A stretch of 64,000 nucleotides of DNA from Stramonita haemastoma (GCA_030674155.1 CM060323.1:39056177-39120176), one strand, 5' to 3'; counted from the first letter of the stretch, positions 11,911-25,300 are shown. Notes: generated from the letters alone by a model not told the origin. Numbers and translations: made by a program.

Positions 11911-12802
11911 GTAAGATGTTTGAGCTTGGTAGAGAAGCAGAATTTGTTAATTTAAATTGTACTGTAACATGCAGACATTTTTTTCTTAGTTCACTTGATT
12001 TATCTTTATGTGTATCGTGCATGGTCTCAGTCACAGCGATTCCCAGATGTGATGAGTCAGAGTGCATTTTATGTGCTTTTAATTTCTCTGTAATGTTTTT
12101 TCTTTTTCTTTTATTTTTTATCCTTTATGTCTGGACATCTTTCTGCCTACCTTACCCAACCCTTGTCTCTTTTTCTGTTTCCAGCTGTCTGTTTCTGAAT
12201 ATCATTTCATGCGCCATTGCTGTAAAGGATACATGTATGTTTTAGGATAACATTTTGTCTGTAGCAAGTCATTTTGATTGCCACTTTGTTTTCTGTAATA
12301 CCAGTCAATGAATCACATTGATCACATTGTTTATGTACATGTATGTAGACATGTAATATGTATGCAGAAATCAAACATGTACAAAATCCAAATCCACATA
12401 CGATACCACATCTGTTACTTAGCCAAATATACACAAAAATACACAGTCATATTATTTCAAAATCTTCTGTGACTTGTTTATGTCATCTATGCTGGTTTGT
12501 GCAATTGTGATAAAATTGTTCTCTTAGTTCAATTTTTTTTTAAACTATAGGACAACCTACATCAGCCTCAGGGACTGGGGAATCGTCCTCTGCTCAAGTA
12601 AGACCTGGGTAAGTAGTGCATTGATTCTGTTCCAATTCTTTGGTATAATCTTAAGGGTTAAGTATCATTTTGAATCACCAGATTGAAAATAACTATCTGA
12701 GCTTCTGCTGTTTATAAATGATTTTATTATGTGGGAGGGTTTGAGCTTTTAAGCAATGATTTTTTTTCTCACTTGGTTTTTTTGTTTGTTTTGTTTTAAG
12801 AA

Positions 12803-12886
<84 letters not shown>

Positions 12887-15800
12887 TGTGTGTGTGTGGT
12901 TTGTCTTTGTGGCTAGTACTATACCCAGATTTAAATGTGATATGAGCTAGAGCTATCTATGTGAAGCTTACACTGCACTGTTGAGTGTTGTGCTCAGGGC
13001 TTGTGTCTCTGAGGCATTTCCCGGTGCATCAGCGTAGAGCTTTTCTGGTGCATCAGAAGCAGATTAAGTTTAACTCAATGGAGTCACTGTCTATTTCACA
13101 TCTCGACAATGTGATGTGCTATTTTGGCCATATATATTTTTTATATTAGAAAATAGTCTACATCACTCAGATTCATAAAACCAAATGTTAAATAATACGT
13201 GAATTTAAAGTTGTTATTAATTTTTTTTTTTTTAGTGCTTTAAGGATACATTTTACAAATATATTTGTGCATAAATATCTTAATAGGTGTGTATTTTGCT
13301 TTAAAGTAGGTCAGTGAATCCTAAAAATAAAACAAAACAAAACAAAAATGTTTTTGACAACAGAGGCTTACCTCAACAAGGTGTAAAAAGAATCCATCAG
13401 CCATTCCACAAAGAATTGTTTTTATTTTACACACAGTGATGTTTTCTTGTTTGCTTGTTTACCTTTTAGTTGCCTGCCTTTATTCTTGAAAGTTAATCTT
13501 TTAAAATTCCCTTGTTGGCATTTTTTTTTCTTCTCGCAGTCTGTAGTCAGTGTAGTGTTGTCTATGCAGTATGCTGTTTCATGATTTGAGATTGTCAGTG
13601 TTAGCTAGCGTTTATAGAGACGGCGGGTTTCGGGAAATCGCACGCACGATTCGACCCGAGAGAACTCGCGCGAGGAATGTTACTCGCTATGCTTTGTAAG
13701 TGTACATAGACAATGCCTGTCTCCCGAGGCGGCAAATTTGCCGACCGGCGGGGAAATCACCAGAACCAACTTTTAAATTCTTGTTCCGTGTGTGCCGCGC
13801 CGAGACTTGTGTTGGCTGTGTACTTTTCTTGCTTTTCTTTCCTTTCCCACCTTGCTATGAACACCAACTGCGCAAGTGATTAGGCGCGAGTTTTCCGGCA
13901 TGAATAACCATCTCACGGCGACCCGCCTACCTGCTTTCTCTATAAACGCGGCCTTAGAAAGGGAACTGGATATCTGTCCATCCATTCTTTACTTCCATTC
14001 ATTGACAAACATCTTTTCTTGTTTGTTTTTGTTACCCAATAAGTTTATTTTCAAATTAATTTCTTTTTTCATTTTTGTGATCTAGGTATGAGAAAATTTG
14101 ATGAATACTGAATTAGACTGGCATTTTCAGTACAGCTTAGTGATAGTATATTTTATAAAATTATATTTCATAACAGAATCAAGCGATCAAGATAACATAT
14201 CCCACACTGTGTTCTTTTGCAGGATATTTTAGGGGTGGATAAATATGCAGTATATCGATCTATTTTGTGGTTCATTTGGAATTTATTTGTTGAAAGTCCT
14301 GATGATTGTAGTAGACTGTTGGACTGTAACTAATTAATGTAAGCAAGAACTTGATGATGATGATGATAATGATGAAAGGAGAAGATGGATGGATAACATT
14401 TTTAAGCGGACTGGACATGATCTGGGTCTGCTCATGACGACTGAAGTGGAGACAAGTGGTAGAGTTAATTTTGTGGTCCTGTAGCCCCCAAGGGCTAAGA
14501 TCAGTAAGCATGTATCATGCTTTTCTTTATCAGTAATGTTGAAATAATTTGTACCCACAGTGATTGGAACACATCAAAGAGAATCGGATTTTATTGTAAC
14601 CAGGAATTTATAAGAGTTTTTAGTGTTATTAAAACTAGGTTTCGAAGCATGCACAAGAAAAGGTTAACTGTTTAGTGTTTTTGAAAAAAAGTATTTGACA
14701 TTTTTCATAAACATTTTTACTAAGAAGTCTGTTGTGTGTGTGTTTCAGCAAGCGAACTAGATCTAGGATGTCCATGGGAGTTGATGAACAAATGCAAGAA
14801 AACCCAAAGAAAGTAAAGTCAAGCCATTCCATAGGGACACGCTCAAGGAATTCTGACACAATTCCTGCTGTCAGTCCGAAATCAAGAGACATGTCAAAAG
14901 TGATTGTAAGGGAGGAACAAGACTCACTGGAGCATTTCCAGCAAGAAGATTTATGTGATCGGGGAACAGTAGCTGAAACTGCCAACAGAGTGGGGGATTC
15001 CGTGTTGTCAGAAAGGAGTGGTGATGTAGGTGATGTAAAGATGGAGGCAGCTGATATAAAGATAGAGCCAACTGACATAAAGACTGAGGCAGGAATGGAG
15101 CTGGTTCGGTTTTGTTCTTGTGGAGTAGACAAAGACTGTACTTGCGAAGACGCCAAGCTTTGCACTTGTGAAGACATCAAACCCGGGTTGTGTGAAAACA
15201 CCGGGTCTTTGTGTTGTGCTGACACCGAATTCTGTTCTGAAGATGTGAAGCCTCATCTCAGTGATATCAAGTCATGTACTTGTGGTGAAGAAATCAAAAT
15301 TTGTTCTTGTGAAATCCCTGACTTTAACATGACAGATGTGAAATCTGAAACCAACTCTGATGTGAAATTGGAAAGTGTTCATCAAGAAGAGTTTGAAAAA
15401 GGTTGCAACAATAAAGGCATGTTACAAGAAGAGAAGCGTGGAGATTCTTTGAAAAATGATCAGAAATCAGCCAAAACAACAGTAGAGAAGACGGCTTGTC
15501 ATTCTCTAAGGGAAGAAAAAGACACAAGAGAAGAAGAAGTGTCAGGACAGGGAAGAAGGACTGGAGTGTTGAATTTGAAATCAGAGATATTAAACTAGAG
15601 GAGATGGACGAGGAGGCTGAGTCTTATCTGGGTCCTGTGGTATGGGAAGATGTTAATGAGTTCAAGGATGAGCTCCCAGCTGAAGATCAGCTTTCTGAGG
15701 CAAATGACCATGTAGACAGTTACACTATAGTGCCTGAAGATCAGCTTTCTGAAGCAAGTGACCACACAGACAGTTACACTATAGTGCCTGAAGATCAGCT

Positions 15801-18800
15801 TTCTGAAGCAAGTGATCATACAGACCGTTTCATTATAGTGAATCAGCTTGCCAATGCAGGTGACCATCTACACAGTGTTCCTAAACAGCGGCAGATCAGC
15901 ATTCTAAAGCAAATGACCATCTGGACATGTTCCTAAGGAGCCAGTTTTCTTTGAAGTTTGTCCAGTTGGCACGTCTGAGTCCTCCTCCAAGAAAACTCAC
16001 ACTGTGCTCGTTTCTCGCATTCTTCCTGCACAGAGTTCTTCTGCTGCAGAGAAATCTCCACAACAGCCAGAAGAAGTTTTGAAAACAGCACAAAACACTT
16101 GTACATCTCCTTTGCCTTCTGCCCAGAAGAAATCTCCACAATCACAGGCTTCGCCACAGGACTCTCAAGCATGTGGTCCTTTTTCTGCTCTAGACGAACC
16201 TTCAACAAATGCAGAGATTCAGCTTAGTTCAGCTGAGGTACAAAATGTTCAGACATCTGAACAGTCTCTTGTCTCAAAGAAACCCACACAACCACAGATT
16301 CGACCTGGTTTACTCCTGATACCAAATATTCTGCCCTCCCAACAGTCTGTTTACTGGAAGAATCCCCCACAGCCACAGATTCGACCTGGTTTACTCCTTA
16401 TACAAAATGTTCCGCCATCTGAACAGTCACCTGTCCCACAGAAACCCCTACAATCACAGACTCAGCCTGGTTCAGTCATCATACAAAATGTTCAGCTACC
16501 TAGACAGTCACCTGTCCCAAAGAAACCCCTACAATCACAGACTCAACCTGGTTCAGTCATGGTACAAAATCTCCAGCCATCTGAACAGTCACTTGTCCCA
16601 AAGAAACCCCAACAATCACAGACTCAGCGTGGTCCAGTCATCATACAGAATGTTCAGCTACCTAAAGTAAAACAGTCAGTTGTTCCAAGGAAACCCATGC
16701 AATCACTGACTCAGCCTGGTTCAGTCATGATACAAAGTGCTCAGCTACCTAAACAGTCACCAGTCCCAAAGAAACCCTGGAAAGCACAGACTCAACCTGG
16801 TTCAGTCATGATACAAAATGTTCAGCCACCAGAACAGCCACCTGTCCCAAAGAAACCCCTACAGTCACAGACTGAACCTGATTCAGGCCCGATAAAAAAA
16901 TTGAATGTTCAGCCACCTGAACAGTCACCTGTCCCAAAGACACCCCTACAATCTCAGAATGAGCCTGATTCAGTTGCGATACCAAATGTTCAGTCACCTG
17001 AACAGTCTCCTGCCCCAAAGAAACCCATACAGATACAAACTGGTCCGACATATGAACGGCTTTTTTCCCCAGAGGAACCCCAGCAGTCGGAGATTGAACC
17101 TAGTTCAGTGGTGGTAGAGAATGCCCAGAGATGTGATCCGCCTTCTCTCTTTGAATCTGCACAGTCAACTCATCAGCCCAGTCCAGCCATGGCGCAAAGC
17201 TATGAGACATCTGGTCGAGTTCTGCCCCAAAGAAACAATCACAGTCAACTCATCAGCCCAGTCCAGCATGGCGCAAAGCATTGAGACATCTGGTCAGAGT
17301 TCTGCCCCAAAGAAACAATCACAGTCAACTCATCAGCCCAAGTCCCAGCCGAAGCACAAAGCATTGAGACATCTGGTTGGAGTTCTGCCCCAAAGAAACA
17401 ATTACAGTCAACTCATCAGCCCAGTCCAGCTGAAGCACAAAGCATTGAGACATCTGGTTGGAGTTCTGCCCCAAAGAAACAATTACAGTCAACTCATCAG
17501 CCCAGTCCAGCTGAAGCACAAAGCATTGAGACATCTGGTTGGAGTTCTGCCCCAAAGAAACAATTACAGTCAACTTATCAGCCCAGTTTAGAGGTGGTTC
17601 AAAACACTGACATACCTGAACAGTCTTTTGCCCCAGAGAAATCTCCACAGCCCAGTGCAGCTGTGCAAAGCAGTCAGCCATCCGGTCAGTCTATTTCCTC
17701 AAGAGCACTTTACAATCACAGATTCAGCCTTTATTGGTACAAAACATTGAGAAATTCTTATCTGAACAGACTTCTGGCCAGGTGAAAGAATTACATTTAA
17801 AGATTAATTTTAATCCAGCCGTGGTACCAGATGTTCTGACATCTGACCAGATTTCTGGGGCACACAGCAAGAAGTCTTCTGCTCCCAAAAAACCTTCACA
17901 GTCGAAGCGCAAGTCAAGTGGAGCACACAGCATGAAGACATCCCATCAGTCTTCTGCTCCCAGAAAATCCTCACAGGCGAAGCGCAGGTCAGCTGGAGCA
18001 CACAGTAAGAAAACATCGCGTCAGTCTTCTGCCCCCAGAAAATCCTCACAGTCGAAGCGCAGTTCAGTTGGGTCACACAGCATGAAGGCATCTTGTCAGT
18101 CCGCTTCTCCCAGAAAATCTCCACAGTTAAATGTCCAGCCCAGTTTGGCTGCGTTACAAAGCGTCAGTACGTCAGACCAGTCCTCTGTCCCAAGGAGACC
18201 ACGGTTAAAAATCAAGCCTAGTGCAGCACCAGTACAAAGGATGAGGCCATACAAGCCATCGTCTGTCCCCAGGAAGTATTTGCCTCAGACCGGATCAGCA
18301 GAACAAGGCCCCAACACACTCAGTCAAACTCTTTATGAAAGGGAATCTCAGCAGGTTCTGATTCAGCGTGAATGGTTAAGGGAGCAAAGCAGGCAGGCAA
18401 TATATCCTAGTCTGCGCAGCGAAGAAATGAAGGGGGAGGATGAGGCAGTAAAAGAGCTGCTGTCAGAGTGGAGAGATCGGCCAGATGGTTCTGACACGAA
18501 CATGGCCTCTCCCTGGGCCAGCAGCAGGATGGGGAACACAAGCCCGGCTGGTGACAACAATGCCAGCATTGCCCACCTGACCAGCTGTGGACCTTATCCT
18601 GCAGAGCACAAGTACTCAATAAAAGGCAAGTATTGCGCATGCTTCCTTTTTTTTTCTTTTCTTTTTTTCTATCTGATTCGAACGACAAAACACAATGCTT
18701 TCTTTTTTTCTTTTTTTTTTACTTTTCTGATTTGAACAGCAAAAAACAAAAATACAAGTGTAATGACTAATGTGCTACAAAGATAGATCTATCAGTACAT

Positions 18801-19282
18801 GAATGAATGTGAACTTCATTCGTGCACATTGTTTACACTTAAGTTAAATGCTTGGATTCCTTTACAATTCATGCACTTAAGTTAACCCTCTTAGTCTCGA
18901 CCCGGGATTTGCTGGGATTGAATAATTGCCCCCCTTGAATCCCGAACTGGGATTTGCCGTGATTTATACACAGTAGATTTCCATCATGCAGTGGCTATCA
19001 CTAATTCAAATTGCTACCATATGTCAAAGCTCAATCAGGCCAGAGGTACAAATCCTGCTGAGAGTCTGGAAGTAGTTGCAGCTGCTAGTATGTACTTAGA
19101 AGGAGGGAAAGGCCAGCAAGCATGTGTGCCTGACCTGATATCGTGGTGGAATGCGAAATCTAGGGGCCATTTGTGTTCAGAGAATCCGAATGCAAGAGGG
19201 TTAAATGCTTGGATTCCTTTACAATACACACATTGTACGTGTAGTATGCATGTGTGCACATGCGCACATGCACGGAAGCTTA

Positions 19283-19319
<37 letters not shown>

Positions 19320-19323
19320 CACA

Positions 19324-19365
<42 letters not shown>

Positions 19366-22300
19366 ACTCTTGACCTTAATGCATGTTATACTTATGTGTA
19401 ATTTTAAGTGTGTGTGTGTGTGAGAGAGAGAGATTATTTGTTTTCAAGTTTTCTCTTTTGGTTATTTTGGTAAATTTTTCTCCAGAATTAGTAACTAGAA
19501 TGTTGCATTTAGGTAAAAAATAACCAACAACAAACAAACAAAAGAAACCCCAAGCGTTAAAAAGGCATTTGTACATCTACAGGTAAAATCTTTATTTTGA
19601 TTTTAAAAGAATTTCTGGTTTTAACCGAATCTGAGACTGTTATGTAGATTCTCAATCGTGATTAACAACAACAAAAAAATCAGCCAATAGTTTGCGTGGT
19701 TTTCATTGGGTGTGAGTTTTTACCTTCTTCAAGACTTCAGTGATAAAGTGCTCTTCAGGCATGGTTGGGCAAGGCTGGTGACCTGGTTTTTTTTCAATTT
19801 TTCATTCTCCCCCTAGCCTCCTGTAACATTAGGACCATCCAGTACATGGCTTGTAATTCAGATCTGATAATATCTTTAAAAGTCTGTCCCGAGCCTAAGG
19901 CTCATCAGGCCGGTGCTTATCCCGGTTTCTGTGGCGTTAAGCGACTGAGAGTCATAGACTCCCCCTGGATAGGACGCCAGTCTATCGCAGGGTTAACCCC
20001 CAACACAAGGTTGGTACCCTTTTACACCTGGGTGGGGTGATAAAATAGCCGTAAAGTGCCTTTTCCAAGGGCACAACGCCATAGCCGAAAGCTGGGATCG
20101 AACCCGCAACCTTTAGATTACGAGTCCAACGCCCTAACCACTAGACTACAGCGGCGGCCGATAATATCTTTAACTAGTTTCAAATTTGAATCACCTTGTG
20201 CATGATTACCAAAGCCGTTAAAAAAGAAAATGTTTTATGTGTTATCTGTAATGCAATGCCATTGTGAAAATCATGAATTACATGAGTCACTGACAGAAAC
20301 CATAAGCCAGTCTCTTCCTCTGTGCAACAAACATGACCTCCAGAGTAGAAATTGATGGCTACAACCAGAGATTTAGACTGTCTCTGTGTTAGTTCTGGTT
20401 AGGTAGAGCTTCACTCCTTCAGTCTCAGTTTGCATTCGCAATCACAAATATTTTTTTTATGGTAACTTCCACATGTCTATTACAATAGAAATAGTTATTA
20501 ACATTAGTACGGTTGATTTTTCTATCATCCAATGGCATGTATTCATGATTTGTGATTTTGTTTGCTCTGTTTACCTTACAAATATAAATTGTCTGCAGTC
20601 ATATAGATCTAGACAAAAATGACAGTGAACTTTAACTGAAACTTTAACTGATATGTAATACATCATTACATGTATCATGTCACAGGCATGTGTCGTACCC
20701 CAGGGTGTGATGGAACAGGTCATATATCCGGCTACTACTTGTATCATCGAAGGTGAGAAACAGTTTTGTTATAAACAGCTTTTGGAGTTTGAGGCTGGGA
20801 TAATTATTTTGATAATATACCTGTAGCCATAGGTAAACTGACTATTGAAATAGACTGATTTTCCAGAACATAATGCTGTTTGTGGTAGGTTGCTGGTGAT
20901 TACTTAGATGTTTTGCATTTAAAAGTAATGTCAGATAGAACTTAAAAAAAGAGAAATATGTAAAAAGGTTTGAGCTTTGTTTTACTGACTATCATACCAG
21001 CAATAAAATACTTAGAACACATAGACCTCCACAGATAGGCTATTTTGTAGAAGGCCACGTATGGTAGACGTCTGTGTTGTATCACATCTGGAAACCAGGC
21101 CACCCAGTCAGGGATCCACTCTGCCTGCCTTTAGGCCTGTAAGTCTGGGAGGCCACTATGCAAGGAGCAACTTGCCACAATGCCAAAATAGCGCTGTTTG
21201 ATTAGGACTAAGATGGCCTTTAAGCTATTCCTGTGCTGCAAACATTGATGAAGTAGGCAGAGTTTGAAACGTATGTAGCTCACTTTCCTGGTTTCATACC
21301 AGTGTGGCTTTTGACTCTTGACACTTGGGGGTGACGAGTGATGCTGGTTTGGTAAGTTCCTTGGCCTCTGCCTTCTTTTATCTCTGGCTCGGGAACTAAA
21401 AGTGTTAGAATGAGTTGGTGTGGTGTACTTGAAGATATATTGTATTTATTTCTCTTTTTATGATTTTGAGGCTCAATGTTTTATCTTGCCCCCTCCCTGT
21501 TCTCATCACCTTTTGAAACCTGTCTCTTCATCTAGTGCTGCAATCGTTCCTGTGGATGTGGACTGTGGAGGTTCAGAACTATTCACACTGTGTTAAAAAT
21601 CATCCACTTGTTCATTGATTCTCATGCAGAGTAAGGTTGTAATCTAAAGTGTTTTTCTTTTGGCACTGGGTGCTTATTGTTTTTAGGAGAGGTTTGTGAA
21701 CTCAGTAAAGACTGAGGCAGTTCTTTCCAGGCATGTTCAGAAAAACAGACATCCAACATATCTGTTGACAGTGGGGGTGGGGAGGCTTCATTTCATAATT
21801 CTTGATTTGGTTAAATGATTGGTGTCTTAACTTTCTGAGGAGTCAGTGTGCCACTGTGTCTTGGGCAGAGAGAACCTTGTGGAGCCCTTCCCTGTACGAT
21901 TGCATGCTGGGCATGTTTGTGTCATTCATATTACGGGCCATAGCTGGCTTACTCTTTCCTGAATGATGGCTGGGTTTTTAATGTGTGTGACAGATATATA
22001 TATATATATGAGTATGCATTTTGTGCTTGGGACTTTGGTTTATAGTCTCATGAATCCTAAAGACATGCAGTGCAGTGCAGTGCAGTAATGTTGGAACTGA
22101 TGTTCACTCTAGAGAGGAAAATATATTCAGATGGAGAGCTCAGTGGCAAGATTTGACCTTGCCCTCAGATTAGTTTAAGATGAGTGGGTAGACTGTCTAT
22201 ACACTTGGTTTTTCTATTCTCTGTTCCCTTCCTATGAAAAACCTATTAAAAGTATGTAAAATAGTGGGTGAGAATGGCCACAAGACTTTGCTGGGAAAAA

Positions 22301-25300
22301 TGTTTTTTTTTTGTTTTTTTTCTTCTCTTTACATAGACCTGTAGAATCTGGTAACCTTCACTTGAATTTGTGTATCTGTTTGCATTTAGAATTGAAATAT
22401 TTTACCCATGTTTAACCCTCTTAGTCCCGACCTGGGATTTGCTAGGATTTACACACAGTAGTTTTCCATTACGTAGTGACCTTCACTGATTGCTACCACA
22501 TGCCGAAGCAATATCAGGCCACATGCACAGATCCTGCTGTGAGTCTGGAAGTAATTATAGCTGCTGGTATGTACTTAGAAGAAGGAAAAGGCGAGCGAGC
22601 ATGTATGCCTGACCTGATTTCATGATGAAATGCAAAATCTAGGGGCATTTTGTGTTCAGAGAATCCGAATGCAAGAGGGTTAAAAAAGGAAAAGGCTTGT
22701 TTTCCCCAACTGCTTGTAAATACATCACTGTGCTCTTTTTTTTTTCTTTTTTTTAGGTGGTGGTGTTTTTTGTGTGTGTGTGTGTGTGGTTTTTTTTGGT
22801 GTTGACATTCACAAGTTTTCTTCCTTTTGCAGCACATCTGGATGCCCAAGGAAGGCAACCCTTCCTCGTCCATGTGAGTTGCTCTCTGTCTCTCTCCTCT
22901 GTGTCACTTTCTGTCTCCCTGTCTGTCTCCCTGTCTCTGTCTGTCTCTCTGTCTCAACTAGACATTTTTTTGTCTGTAACTTCAAAAGAGGATTCTTATG
23001 TTACAGAAGACATATTTGTAATTGCTTCCTCATTCACATTCTTGATTCAGTTTTGCCACCAAAAAAAACTGCTTCTTATCTTTATTTTTATAATATATGC
23101 TAGCAACGCAGCAACAACAAAAATCAAAGTGAACATAAAAAAAAAGATATTGCCTGTGGCAGTGCCAAGAAGATGAAAAAAAAAATCTTCAAGATTCTTC
23201 AGGAATCATGATGTAACATAATCACAGTTAAACAAAGTAAATGGTGCGTAGTATTCTGGACTTTGGATGAGAGTATTTTACATTAGTTCTCTGTTCTCAG
23301 AAATTCAGTTTGGCTTTTTACTGTGAATTGTAGATGCATGTGTTGAATATCATAGCAGCTTATTTTGTTGTTTGGGTGAGTGTGGGTCCTTATGTCCCTG
23401 CTCCCATTCAAGATCATTCTATATGCAGGCCTTTTTGAAATTAATTTTCATTATTGTTATCATCATTGTTGTTATCTTTATCATCATTGATTATCATCAT
23501 CATTATTTATTGCTGTTGTTGGTATCGCCAACATCATCATCCATCATCCATTATCCATCCTCCTCCTTTCCCTCCTTCTCTCCTCATCATCGTTATTATT
23601 CAATGCGTAATGTGTTTTCTGTTGCAGTGAGAGAGAAAGAATTCTCACCAAGGTAGGACAGTTTGAATCGCATCGGCTTTGAATTCATGTGTTTGCATTA
23701 CAGTGACAAATTATACAACTACTTGCTTTGTAGTTAGATTGTAGTAGTTATTAGCTTTGTAGTTAGTAGATAGATCATATCTGTACAACTACATGTGTTG
23801 TTAAACACTCTTCTGTTCTTCAAAAGAAACGTGTTATTTTGTTGCCATCTTACTGAATCTTATTGGGGGGATGTGATAGCTCAGTGATCAGAGCACTCGG
23901 TTTCCCCAAGCTGAGATTAAGCAGCATCGATCATGGTTACCAATTGGATGGGTGACCGTTTGCTCGCCTTGGCTTGAGTACAGCCCTCCAATTCACCAAG
24001 CTGTAAATGGGTACCTGCCCTCTTTAGGGTCAGGGAAGAAAAGCAGCGAGGGAGAGGAGATGGGCCACCCTGGGCCCTCAAGAGAAGCTGAGGTCTCTGA
24101 TGCCTCATTCCCCTAGACCACATAGGTTAATGGACACTTATCTTTACCTTACCTTACTGAATCATGTTTGGTGAAATATTGCTGTTAAGTTGAAAGCAGT
24201 ACTGGTCCTAATCTATAACAAGGGGGGGGGGGAGTGGGCTTGTTAATACAAGCCACCGTTTCACTATCAAAAAAAGTTTTTACAATAATATTGACCACTT
24301 TAAGATGATTTGGCTAAGTACATAAAGGTTCTGATAGTAGTCAAACAGAATGTTGTATTGCTGCTATTTCTAAGCTCACTTGTCCATTAATCTGAATATT
24401 TTTTAGTACATATATCGACTTACATAGCATCACATTTAGCACAGTTTTTTTTTCTCTGCAATCTTCACTTGTCCAGGTTCTTATGCTTACTGGAAAATGG
24501 AAAGAACTAGTTTTGTTGAGTTTATACAAGCTTTAGATAACTAAAGTATACATTACAGCCGTCTGTAACTGATTTTTATTTCTCCAGAAATATAAGATAC
24601 CTTGTATAAATTCATATGAAAAATAATTTTTCATTACTCTAGACCACCAGGGGGTACCTGGGCTAGTTAACTAAGGAATAGTCTGTTTATATAAATGGCA
24701 TGTATATATGATATGTGTGCGTGTGCGCACACATGTGTGAATGTGTGTCGGTGAGAGTGAGTGGTGTTGTGTGTGTGTTTGTGTGTGTGTTGCACATGTG
24801 TGTGCATGTGTGTGTCAACATGCATGTGTGAGTTTTGTGTGTGGTAATGCAAATGTTGTGCACGGTGTGGAGTGGTATAACAACATTGAGTACTATTCTT
24901 GTACTGATAATTCAAACTGATTCCAGTGCCCCATTCAGGATGCACTGGGAGGGGCCATTTTAAACAATCAATCACCATCCAGGTATCAGTTAGCTTTTAG
25001 TTCATTTTGTTTGCGTGTTTGCTTTTCTGTCTTTTTTTTTTTTTTTAATCATTTTCACCCAGATATTCTGTTTGTTTGGATTTTTTTTTTATCATTGTCG
25101 CCTACATATTCTGTTTGTTTGTTTTCTCTTTTTTATCATTTTCACCCAGATATTCTGGGGTTTTTTTGTGTTTTTTTTCTCATCATTTTGACCTAGATAT
25201 GCTGTGGGTTTTTCTCTTTCTTTTTCATACTTTTCGCCTATATATTCTGTTTGTTTGGTTTTTTTTCTTTTTCATCATTTTCACCCAGGTGTTCTGTTTG

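Noticed and set aside
20095..20157. Functional tRNA gene on the minus strand
   Set aside because: The A and B boxes are tRNA-like, but the segment is the head of a SINE bounded by a 14-base target duplication, and I could not fold a convincing acceptor stem.
23905..23965. A 5S rRNA gene
   Set aside because: Only the internal promoter-like part matches. The 5' and 3' stems are missing and it is embedded in a repeat with a tRNA-like head.
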